DNA of 22,411 bases from NCBI GenBank assembly GCA_001689485.1, contig LUJQ01000037.1, positions 24,025 through 46,435 on the forward strand, read 5' to 3'. A model generated the notes under the pieces. The model saw nothing but the letters and a program-made list of their open reading frames with translations. It ran no database searches and was not told the DNA's origin. Positions 15,896-22,411 of the stretch are shown here, piece after piece. The first letter of the stretch is position 1; each line of letters opens with the position of its first letter. The DNA comes from Bacteroidales bacterium M6. GTDB taxonomy: Bacteria > Bacteroidota > Bacteroidia > Bacteroidales > Muribaculaceae. A program made the translations under genes and the position numbers.

Positions 15896-18310
15896 TTACT
15901 TCACTATGACACGGCGTGAGAAGTCCCTGACCACTACGATGTAAAGTCCGGGAGCGAGGTCGAGCGTAGTTTCCCCTTCGGGGAGAAGCCCGGCAAAATG
16001 CTCTGTACCGTCGTAGCCATACACGTTGGCGAAGTCTTCCGATGTGCCGTTGCTTTCCATGACGAGCTGTCCGTTCCGGCAGAATGCATCCCAAGAGTGA
16101 TATTCGGCACTGTTGGCATTTTCAATCGAGGTGGTGCGGTAGTCGGTCAGGCGTATGTCGTCAATCATAGTGCGTGATGCGATATCCTGTTCCAGCTTTA
16201 TCCGAAGGCTTCCGGGACGGTTTACAGGTAGCGTATATTCCATATAACGGTTGCCTGCGCCATTGTCAATCGGCTCGATGGTTATTGCGCCTATGTTTTC
16301 CCATGTGTCGCCCATGTCGGATGATAATGATACATTCAGGGTTACGGTTTTGCTTTCCGTGCGCCACAGGCGTGCCCACAGCGACAGTGTGCCTATACCG
16401 CCCTGTTTTGATTCAAGCATGGTAAGATGGCCGGGGCGTTTGTTGTGCATGCGTGCCGCCTGGTTCCCTTCGTGTGGGAAGTTATCGGAGCCGGAACCGA
16501 AATAGGCATCGGTCGACCATGTGCATGCCGAACCAACATATGTTTTTTCGTCGTACGAGCCACCTCCTTTGGGTTCGAAGTCTTCGTGGAAAGTGGGTGT
16601 GTCGGCTATGATTGTGCCGTCAACGTCGAGGTCGTCGTTAACGTATCCTTCGGCTGTCGCGGTGACCGATGTGGAGAACTTTCCTTCGGTCTGCCCTAAA
16701 AGGCGCATGTAGAATCTCTCCTCTTCAGGGAGTAGGATTACGTTGGTCGACCACGATGTTTTGTCAGTGCTGACCTGGAAGGGTGCTGAAACCGATATGG
16801 TGATGTTGCCCGGTATGTTTTCGGCATGTAAAAGGATTTCGGCTATTTCCGACGGTTCGCCTGGTATGGATGTGAATTCCAATTCGCCGTCATAAAGGAA
16901 AACTACTGACGGAATGGGGGCGGTGGTGGTCACCTCTACCGGCTTGGATGTCATTGTCGCCGAGGCCACGGTATAGGTATAGGTGGTTTCGGGTTGAAGG
17001 TTTTCTACCAAGGCTTCCTCATCCCCGGCCGGAACGCTCACGGGGTAACCTGTAATCGAAGCCCCGTCGTGTATTACGTCGAGGGTATATTCTGTTGCAG
17101 GATTGTCGATGCAGCTCCAGCGGGCTGTAAATGATGATTCAGTTATGTCTGATGCCGGACCGGCCGGCAGCCCCGGCTCAGCGCGGCATGACAACGGGCA
17201 TGTAACGGTAATATCCCCGGAACGCAGAACCAGCTGCCCCTCCCCTTCTGTTGCGACATCTGATTTGTAGCTTACGGTTACGGGGGCGCCGTTTTCGGCG
17301 TTTACGGCTGATGCCGTGAGCTGTGCCGGTGAAACGGAGAACCCGGTGCCGCTTACATTTACTTTTACGTCAGCTTCGAGGTTGGCTCCTGCCACATAGA
17401 TGGTGCGTGAGCGGGTTATGCCGACGGAGGTAGCGCCGATGCCGATTACCGTGCCGTCGGACGGGGTGCTGATGCGAGGCTCGCTCTCGGCACCGATATA
17501 CCAGGGGGTCCCGGTTTTGTCGCCCCATATATACTCGGATAGTTCGGGGTGGTCGATAAATGGGTTGCGGTTTTGCTGGTAGGCACTGATGACTTCGTTG
17601 CGGTCGGTTTCCTTGGTGCTGACGGGATCCTGGCGGCTCCATTTAAGCAACAGGCTTACAGCCCACGATGTGTAGGCCGGATAATCGTTTCCGGCGAGCA
17701 TATCCGAATTCCATCCGGCAATCTTGTCATTGTAAGCTGCAGCCATATAGAAATATGACCGCGCCAGGTCGCCTTTATATTCGTCGTCAGGTTCGAATAC
17801 TATGTCGGAATAGCCAGGGAATGTGCTTTTGCCTTTTTTGCCGAGTGCCTTGACTTCCCCTACGGGCCGTTCGGTGGTGCCGTTTGCGCATTCGCCATAT
17901 GGATAGTTGCTGCGCAGCCCGTTTACCTTGCCGTCGGTCGGGTAAAGGTGGTAGGCGTCGGCATACATCGGTGAGTTCTTATCTCCTCCGAACCAGCTTT
18001 TGGGAAAGGAGTGTTCCCTGTTTACGCAGTCGCCTATTACGGCGTAATTTCCGCAACGTGTGAAATCGGAAGGCCAGCGTTTGGTCGAATATATATCCCA
18101 CAAAGAACCGTCGGCCCGCACATCGGAAGTTTTGTAAACGTTCCATAATCCGTCATACCCTACATTGGTATGAGAGCCGATAACGGCGTTGAGTGCATTC
18201 AGGAGTTCCTTGCCTGATTTGCCTTCGCAGGAAGAGTAGAAATTCTCGGGTTCGGCTGCCTCGGCGCACAGCGCGGCAGCGGTTATAAGCAATGTGGTTA
18301 TTCTATGCAT
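15896..18310 (-). CDS. Secreted endonuclease I with Ig/Fn3-like domains and T9SS-like tail
   Basis: The 804-residue protein starts with a signal peptide (TLLITAAALCAEAAE). Residues about 20-275 are an endonuclease I domain (PF04231, as in secreted bacterial DNases) with the metal/His motif NREHSFPKSW at 97-106 and DAYHLYPTDGKVNGLRSNYP at 118-137. Then come Ig-like domains (about 285-385 and 473-575), a fibronectin III-like domain (388-470; PETTYTYTVASATMTSKPVEV) and a jelly-roll-like domain (about 577-735, HEDFEPKGGGS to DDIRLTDY). The end (GLYIVVVRDFSRRVIVK) fits a T9SS type A sorting domain. It should be exported across the outer membrane to degrade extracellular nucleic acid for nutrients, biofilm remodelling or competition. 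It is a single gene, divergent from rbfA. Confidence 0.9.
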   Translation of the reverse strand: MHRITTLLITAAALCAEAAEPENFYSSCEGKSGKELLNALNAVIGSHTNVGYDGLWNVYKTSDVRADGSLWDIYSTKRWPSDFTRCGNYAVIGDCVNREHSFPKSWFGGDKNSPMYADAYHLYPTDGKVNGLRSNYPYGECANGTTERPVGEVKALGKKGKSTFPGYSDIVFEPDDEYKGDLARSYFYMAAAYNDKIAGWNSDMLAGNDYPAYTSWAVSLLLKWSRQDPVSTKETDRNEVISAYQQNRNPFIDHPELSEYIWGDKTGTPWYIGAESEPRISTPSDGTVIGIGATSVGITRSRTIYVAGANLEADVKVNVSGTGFSVSPAQLTASAVNAENGAPVTVSYKSDVATEGEGQLVLRSGDITVTCPLSCRAEPGLPAGPASDITESSFTARWSCIDNPATEYTLDVIHDGASITGYPVSVPAGDEEALVENLQPETTYTYTVASATMTSKPVEVTTTAPIPSVVFLYDGELEFTSIPGEPSEIAEILLHAENIPGNITISVSAPFQVSTDKTSWSTNVILLPEEERFYMRLLGQTEGKFSTSVTATAEGYVNDDLDVDGTIIADTPTFHEDFEPKGGGSYDEKTYVGSACTWSTDAYFGSGSDNFPHEGNQAARMHNKRPGHLTMLESKQGGIGTLSLWARLWRTESKTVTLNVSLSSDMGDTWENIGAITIEPIDNGAGNRYMEYTLPVNRPGSLRIKLEQDIASRTMIDDIRLTDYRTTSIENANSAEYHSWDAFCRNGQLVMESNGTSEDFANVYGYDGTEHFAGLLPEGETTLDLAPGLYIVVVRDFSRRVIVK

Positions 18311-18380
18311 GTCGTGATAGTGAAAGGTGGCTTTAATCTTTAAAATTACGCGAAATAATCGTCATAGCCCGAATTGTTAA

Positions 18381-18388
18381 CAAATTTA
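18381..18388 (-). promoter_or_regulatory. Possible -7 element for the nuclease gene
   Basis: On the minus strand this reads TAAATTTG, matching TAnnTTTG, about 70 nt upstream of the nuclease start at 18310. No TTTG at -33 was seen. Confidence 0.4.
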
Positions 18389-18420
18389 ACCAAATAGGGG
18401 CGTTCATCTGCCTCGTCCCG

Positions 18421-18451
18421 TTTGATGCCCGGTGGAATTTCACTAACTTTG
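18421..18451 (+). promoter_or_regulatory. Promoter for rbfA (Bacteroidetes consensus)
   Basis: TTTG (18421-18424), 19 nt, then TAACTTTG (18444-18451) matches the Bacteroidetes housekeeping promoter in both boxes and spacing. Transcription would begin near 18457, leaving a leader of about 60 nt before the rbfA ATG at 18517. Confidence 0.8.
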
Positions 18452-18516
18452 CAAATGTATGGGTTGTTATATTCCCACAGGGGGAAATGTAGAACCCTGG
18501 AAAAAAACGAAATGAT

Positions 18517-18855
18517 ATGGAAACCACCCGTCAAGCAAAAATAGCGCGTCTTATTCAGAAGGAACTAAGTGAGATTCTGCGGTTGCAGACCGCCAAAACC
18601 CATGGCATCCTTGTGTCGGTATCGGCTGTGCGTGTCAGCCCCGACCTCAGTGTGGCGCGTGCCTACCTCTCTATTTTCCCGTCGGAAAAGGCTAAGGAGA
18701 TTCTTGAGAACATAAACAGGAATGCCAAGACCATACGCTACGAGCTTGCACAGAAAGTGCGCTACCAGCTTCGCAAAACCCCTGAACTTGCCTTCCATCT
18801 CGATGATTCTCTTGATTACATAGAGAATATCGACAATCTTCTCAAAGAGGGGTAA
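18517..18855 (+). CDS. rbfA: Ribosome-binding factor A
   Basis: The 112-residue protein has the size and pattern of RbfA: N-terminal TRQAKIARLIQKELSEIL helix, the strand VSVSAVRVSPDLSVARAYLSIF, then NAKTIRYELAQKVRYQLRKTPELAFHLDDSLDYIENIDNLL, covering the KH-like fold with the family's R-K-x-P-E-L-x-F-x-x-D-D motif. It binds the immature 30S subunit, helps 16S rRNA processing and is needed for growth in the cold. A consensus promoter lies 66 bp upstream, and the permease gene starts 43 bp downstream, probably co-transcribed. Confidence 0.95.
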   Translation: METTRQAKIARLIQKELSEILRLQTAKTHGILVSVSAVRVSPDLSVARAYLSIFPSEKAKEILENINRNAKTIRYELAQKVRYQLRKTPELAFHLDDSLDYIENIDNLLKEG

Positions 18856-18898
18856 ACCAGGGTTCCGATTGCTTTCACCCACCTAAAGTTCCCGTTGC

Positions 18899-20110
18899 TT
18901 GCTTTCTTTACGGATTGCACTGCGCTACCTGCTCTCGCGCAAATCGCATGGTGCCGTCAACGTGATTTCTGCAATCTCGCTGGCGGTGATAGCCGTGGCC
19001 GCTGCGGCCATGGTCATAGTGCTGTCGGTGTTCAACGGTTTTTCACAGCTAGCAGAATCAAAATTATCGGCTGTCGACCCTGATTTCAAGCTTACGGCAG
19101 TCGAGGGCAAAAGTATCCCGCAGGTCGGCGCATTGCTGAAGGAACTTGACGGTATCGATGGCATTGCTGCCGAGCCTGAAATCACCGAACAGGCTTTTGC
19201 CGTGTCGTCAGGCGCCCAGATGCCGGTTATGCTGATGGGTATGACCGATTCCGGGCTTCATGCCTCGGGTGTCCCGGGGATTACGATTGACGGTAACGGC
19301 GCATTCCTGGCTGACAGTTCGGCGATTCTCAGTGTCGGTGTGGCCATAGGGCTTAACCTTCGCCCGTCGGCAGGATTCCCCACGTTCACGGTTTATGAAC
19401 CCCGGCGCGTGGGTAAAATCAACCCTGCCAATCCTATGGCGGCATTCCGTAGTGCGGAATTGCTGGCGCAGGGGGTGTTCCAGGTTGAGCAGGAGGAATA
19501 TGACCGTGATGTGGTTATTGTGCCTTTCGATGTGGCCGCCCGCCTGTTAGGTTATGATGACGAATCCACCTCGGTATCTGTCTACCTGCATCACGGAGCC
19601 GATGCCGGGTCGGTTGAAAAAGCCCTTACAGCGATAGGGAGTGAAAAACATCTTGAGGTAAAGAACCGTTACCGTCAGCAACAGCAGGCATTCCGTATGA
19701 TTGCCATTGAGAAATGGATAACTTTTGTAATGCTTGCCTTCATCCTGGTCATAGCGTCGTGCAACATCATTTCCACACTCTCGATGCTCATTCTGGAAAA
19801 GGAAGATAACATGGCGATACTTACGGCCATGGGTGGAACACGCCGTTTTATAAACGGGATTTTTACAACACAGGGATGGCTTATAGTTGTGCTTGGCGGA
19901 TTTGCTGGGATGGCATTCGGCACCCTTCTGGTTCTCGGCCAGCAGCATTTCGGCTGGATAAAGCTTGCCGCCGCCGATCCCTCCCTGATGTCGGTCGACA
20001 CTTATCCTGTAATCCTCTCCCCTGCCGACCTTCTCGCCACCGCCGCCACCCTCCTGGCTGTAGCCCTCCTCATCACCCCCGTGATTCCGCTGATACGCCG
20101 TCCGCATTAA
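18899..20110 (+). CDS. LolC/LolE-like ABC transporter permease
   Basis: The 403-residue protein has the FtsX/MacB-type permease layout: LRIALRYLLSRKSHGAVNVISAISLAVIAVA at the N-terminus, one membrane span (about 22-45), a large extracytoplasmic domain (about 46-265), and three C-terminal spans (about 272-298, 320-345 and 370-396) with the LEKEDNMAILTAMG coupling segment. In LolCDE such subunits release lipoproteins from the inner membrane to LolA. The start is TTG 18899: an in-frame TAA lies at 18884-18886 with no ATG or GTG between. The ATPase (LolD) is not in the window. A MacB-like or other efflux permease cannot be fully excluded, but the N-terminal motif and length favour LolC/E. Confidence 0.88.
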   Translation: MLSLRIALRYLLSRKSHGAVNVISAISLAVIAVAAAAMVIVLSVFNGFSQLAESKLSAVDPDFKLTAVEGKSIPQVGALLKELDGIDGIAAEPEITEQAFAVSSGAQMPVMLMGMTDSGLHASGVPGITIDGNGAFLADSSAILSVGVAIGLNLRPSAGFPTFTVYEPRRVGKINPANPMAAFRSAELLAQGVFQVEQEEYDRDVVIVPFDVAARLLGYDDESTSVSVYLHHGADAGSVEKALTAIGSEKHLEVKNRYRQQQQAFRMIAIEKWITFVMLAFILVIASCNIISTLSMLILEKEDNMAILTAMGGTRRFINGIFTTQGWLIVVLGGFAGMAFGTLLVLGQQHFGWIKLAAADPSLMSVDTYPVILSPADLLATAATLLAVALLITPVIPLIRRPH

Positions 20111-20191
20111 CCGTGAGGTGTTTCCTAAGTTGATGTTTGGGAAGCTATATTGGCTGTTAATTCTAATATGCGTGAATCAAGGTATAAGTTA

Positions 20192-20240
20192 ACTGATAAC
20201 CGCCTGAATATCTGACCAAGATATTCAGGCGGTTATCAGT
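20192..20240. terminator. 22-bp perfect hairpin, bidirectional terminator
   Basis: The arms at 20192-20213 and 20219-20240 are perfectly complementary over 22 bp with a 5-nt loop (GACCA). TTTTCTGCTT follows on the plus strand. It lies between the convergent permease and SulP genes, 26 bp from the SulP stop codon. Confidence 0.88.
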
Positions 20241-20265
20241 TTTCTGCTTAAATATACGATTTCTT

Positions 20266-21993
20266 TCAGGCAGATGTCGGCTGGCCGTTGGCTGCTGTGT
20301 TGCGGCGCACTATGGCGTTGGCCATTTCCACTGCCACGGAGATGTGGGGGCATATGTGGTCGGCGCCTATGAGGCGGTCGATACCGGCGTGGACGAGGGT
20401 TTCACGCACGTTGTCCTTCACGCCCGAAAGCACCACGTGGATGCCGTCGCGTTGCGACGAACGTATCAGTATTTCGAGGTTATGAAGGGCGGTCGAATCG
20501 ATAAACGGCACCTTGCGCATGCGCACTATGCGCACCTGGGGCTTGCTGCCGAGGGTGGTGCGCATCATTTCGTCGAATTTGGTTGCAACGCCGAAGAAGA
20601 ACGGGCCGTCGATTTCGTAGACGCTTACCCCGGGGAGCACGTCGAGCACTTCGTGATGTGAGGCGTCAAGGTCGGTTCCTTCGGCCACGTCGAGCTGTTG
20701 GGAGTAGACCTTGATTTCGGTGTTCTCCATAACGCGGCGCAGGAACAGCACCATTGCAAGGAGCAGGCCGATTTCAATGGCTATGGTAAGGTCGAACACA
20801 ACGGTGAGCAGGAAGGTGACTATCATCACCGAGATATCGCTCTTGGGGTTCTTCATAATTCCTACGATGGTGCGCCAGCCGCTCATGTTATATGACACCA
20901 TTACGAGCACTGCGGCCAGGCAGGCCATCGGCACATAGTTTATCAGCGGCATCAGGAAAATGAATATGAGCAGCAGCACAACCGCATGCACCACGCCTGC
21001 CACAGGGGTGCGGCCGCCGTTGGTGATGTTGGTCATGGTGCGGGCGATGGCGCCGGTCACCGGGATTCCCCCGAAGAACGGCACGACGATGTTGGCCATA
21101 CCCTGCCCTATAAGCTCGGTGTTGGTCGATGTTCGCGAGCCTGTAACGCCATCGGCCACGGTGGCCGAAAGCAGCGATTCTATGGCACCTAGCACGGCGA
21201 TTGTGAATGCCGATGGGAGCAGGAGGTTGATGTTGTCGATAGTTATGGCGAAACTGTGAACCTCGGGGAGGTCGGTCGACATGGCGCCGAAACGGTCGCC
21301 GATTGTGGTGATGGCCAGCGAGGGGTCGAAACTGCGCAGCAGGAACACCGCCCCGGTGATTATTATGATAGCCATCAGCGCCCCCGGAAGCCTTTTGGAG
21401 ATTTTGGGGGTTAGGATGATGATTGCAAGCGAGGCCAACGCCACACCTACCGTAGGCAGGTCGATTTTGTCGAGATTGCTGAAATACACGCCCCATTTCG
21501 AGATGAAATCGCCCGGGAGGTCGCGCAGACCCATGCCGAGGAAGTCATTTACCTGTGTCGACAGGATTGTCAGGGCGATACCGGCTGTGAATCCCACCAC
21601 GATGGGGTAAGGGATGAACTTAATCACAGTGCCGAGTTTGAAAAGCCCCATCAGCACCAGTATAAGCCCGGCCATAAATGTGGCTACTGCAAGCCCTTCC
21701 AGCCCGAAACGTGAGATAATTCCGTAAACTATTACGATAAACGCCCCCGTAGGGCCGCCGATCTGCACAGAGTTGCCGCCGAATGCCGATACCATGAAAC
21801 CACCGATAATGGCTGTTATAAGGCCGATAGTAGGGCTTACCCCCGACGCTATACCGAAGGCGATTGCCAAGGGGAGGGCAACGATACCTACAACCACGCC
21901 GGCAATCAGGTCGGCCTGGAATTTCTTTCCGTTGTAATGGCGCATAGCCGACCATAATTTGGGTCGGAAATCCACCGTTCCGCTAAAATTCAT
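20266..21993 (-). CDS. SulP family anion transporter with STAS domain
   Basis: The 575-residue protein has the SulP/SLC26 layout. A membrane domain of many spans (about 25-420) includes the conserved N-terminal AGVVVGIVALPLAIAFGIASG (31-51), QIGGPTGAF (77-85), the AIESLLSA segment with the conserved Glu (E272) and GGIPVTGAIARTMTNI (308-323). A cytoplasmic STAS domain (about 448-560) contains VPFIDSTALHNLE with D499-S500-T501 at the site comparable to SpoIIAA's phosphorylated Ser. Family members carry sulfate, bicarbonate or dicarboxylates such as succinate (E. coli DauA). The substrate cannot be fixed from sequence alone, and there is no adjacent carbonic anhydrase or sulfate-assimilation gene. 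It is a single gene with its own promoter about 150 bp upstream. Confidence 0.93.
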   Translation of the reverse strand: MNFSGTVDFRPKLWSAMRHYNGKKFQADLIAGVVVGIVALPLAIAFGIASGVSPTIGLITAIIGGFMVSAFGGNSVQIGGPTGAFIVIVYGIISRFGLEGLAVATFMAGLILVLMGLFKLGTVIKFIPYPIVVGFTAGIALTILSTQVNDFLGMGLRDLPGDFISKWGVYFSNLDKIDLPTVGVALASLAIIILTPKISKRLPGALMAIIIITGAVFLLRSFDPSLAITTIGDRFGAMSTDLPEVHSFAITIDNINLLLPSAFTIAVLGAIESLLSATVADGVTGSRTSTNTELIGQGMANIVVPFFGGIPVTGAIARTMTNITNGGRTPVAGVVHAVVLLLIFIFLMPLINYVPMACLAAVLVMVSYNMSGWRTIVGIMKNPKSDISVMIVTFLLTVVFDLTIAIEIGLLLAMVLFLRRVMENTEIKVYSQQLDVAEGTDLDASHHEVLDVLPGVSVYEIDGPFFFGVATKFDEMMRTTLGSKPQVRIVRMRKVPFIDSTALHNLEILIRSSQRDGIHVVLSGVKDNVRETLVHAGIDRLIGADHICPHISVAVEMANAIVRRNTAANGQPTSA

Positions 21994-22151
21994 AATATAA
22001 AACCTTGATTTTTTTATCCTTGTCGTAATACAGGGTGCTTATACCGTGGCTCTTACAGGTTGATAAGCTCGTAGAAATGTGATTTATAGAGTCTGTGCAA
22101 GTGACCTGCAAACATCAGGCGTGAGTTGGCGACAAGCTCTGATTTCGTCTG

Positions 22152-22182
22152 CAAAGTTACAAAAAAATGTTAACACGACAAT
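22152..22182 (-). promoter_or_regulatory. Promoter for the SulP gene
   Basis: On the minus strand, ATTG (22182-22179), 19 nt, then TAACTTTG (22159-22152) matches the Bacteroidetes promoter, with one mismatch in the -33 box. The transcript would start near 22145, giving a long leader of about 150 nt before the ATG at 21993. Confidence 0.65.
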
Positions 22183-22324
22183 CCGTATCCGCGTGCCGTA
22201 GGCGCGATGAAACTTTCTGCATCGGTGAGCAGGTTGGTTTTTGGTGCATTTTTGGAGATGAGGACTCTTTATATAGGTGGTTTTATGAAAGTTGATTCGG
22301 TGATGAACGGAATTAACAGCTTTT

Positions 22325-22358
22325 TTTGCGCTGTATTCAAAAAAAATGCTTAACTTTG
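22325..22358 (+). promoter_or_regulatory. Promoter for the tRNA gene
   Basis: TAACTTTG (22351-22358) is a perfect -7 box, with TTTG (22325-22328) 22 nt upstream, slightly longer than the usual spacing. The tRNA 5' end lies 26 nt after the -7 box, a normal distance for a short leader. Confidence 0.6.
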
Positions 22359-22384
22359 TGCGCTCCAAAAACGAAGGAGCCTTT

Positions 22385-22411
22385 CGGGGTGTAGCACAGT
22401 TGGCAGCGCGC
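22385..22411 (+). tRNA. tRNA gene, first 27 nt only (isotype unsure, possibly Pro)
   Basis: CGGGGTG (acceptor arm 5' strand), TA, then a D-arm GCAC-AGTTGGCAGC-GCGC run into the window edge. The D-loop AGTTGGCAGC is typical of tRNAs. The anticodon is outside the window. A 5' C with CGGGGTGTAGC resembles bacterial tRNA-Pro, but that is only suggestive. Confidence 0.75.

Larger units (their letters stand above)
21994..22384. other. 391-bp gene-free region between SulP and tRNA genes
   Basis: It holds the roughly 150-nt leader and the promoter of the SulP gene, and, on the other strand, the promoter of the tRNA gene. The remaining sequence is AT-rich with no convincing coding frame. A 94-codon minus-strand frame covers both promoters and lacks recognisable features. 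Confidence 0.7.

Noticed and set aside
22084..22368. A 94-codon minus-strand frame between the SulP and tRNA genes
   Set aside because: It covers both promoters, has no family resemblance and is basic/His/Cys-rich as in random frames.

Overview
The window looks like a chromosomal segment of a Bacteroidales bacterium, plausibly a Muribaculaceae-type gut commensal (order fairly confident, family a guess). The reasons are Bacteroidetes-type promoters (TTTG, about 19 nt, TAnnTTTG), secreted proteins ending in type IX secretion (T9SS)-like C-terminal sorting domains, and a conserved-looking block of ftsB-like gene, small membrane protein gene, dapB, lepB and wbqC-like gene.

Layout. (1) 1-7502, minus strand: two adjacent genes for large exported proteins. 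The first transcribed encodes a 2010-residue protein: signal peptide, small beta domain, about 1,600 residues of helix-rich sequence, a two-repeat dockerin, a cohesin-like beta module and a T9SS-like tail. After a 112-nt gap with a 13-bp hairpin comes a second exported protein, cut by the window edge, with two cohesin-like modules followed by 99-residue helical repeats. This pair is the most unusual content. (2) 7503-8099: a 597-bp gene-free stretch with a structured leader for the giant gene, a 21-bp perfect hairpin and a 188-bp MITE-like inverted-repeat element. (3) 8100-11915, minus strand: fucO-like lactaldehyde reductase, a DUF4294-type exported protein and nadB (L-aspartate oxidase), separated by arrays of a heptanucleotide repeat. 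(4) 12038-15796, plus strand: ftsB/divIC-like, membrane protein, dapB, lepB and wbqC-like. (5) 15896-18310, minus strand: a multidomain secreted endonuclease I with a T9SS-like tail. (6) 18517-20110, plus strand: rbfA and a LolC/LolE-like permease. (7) 20266-21993, minus strand: a SulP anion transporter with a STAS domain, convergent with (6) across a 22-bp terminator hairpin. (8) 22385 to the end: the first 27 nt of a tRNA gene.

How the parts may work together. Groups 3, 4, 6 and 7 are mostly housekeeping: NAD and lysine/peptidoglycan precursor synthesis, division, protein and lipoprotein export, ribosome maturation, anion uptake. Groups 1 and 5 are surface or secreted functions. The two group 1 proteins carry the two halves of a cohesin-dockerin pair, so they could form a non-cellulosomal surface assembly; this is inference from domain content. 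A second notable pattern is a TAAGTYR heptamer array placed exactly at the stop codons of three genes. Because 7 is not a multiple of 3, it supplies stops in all three frames of the upstream gene's transcript.
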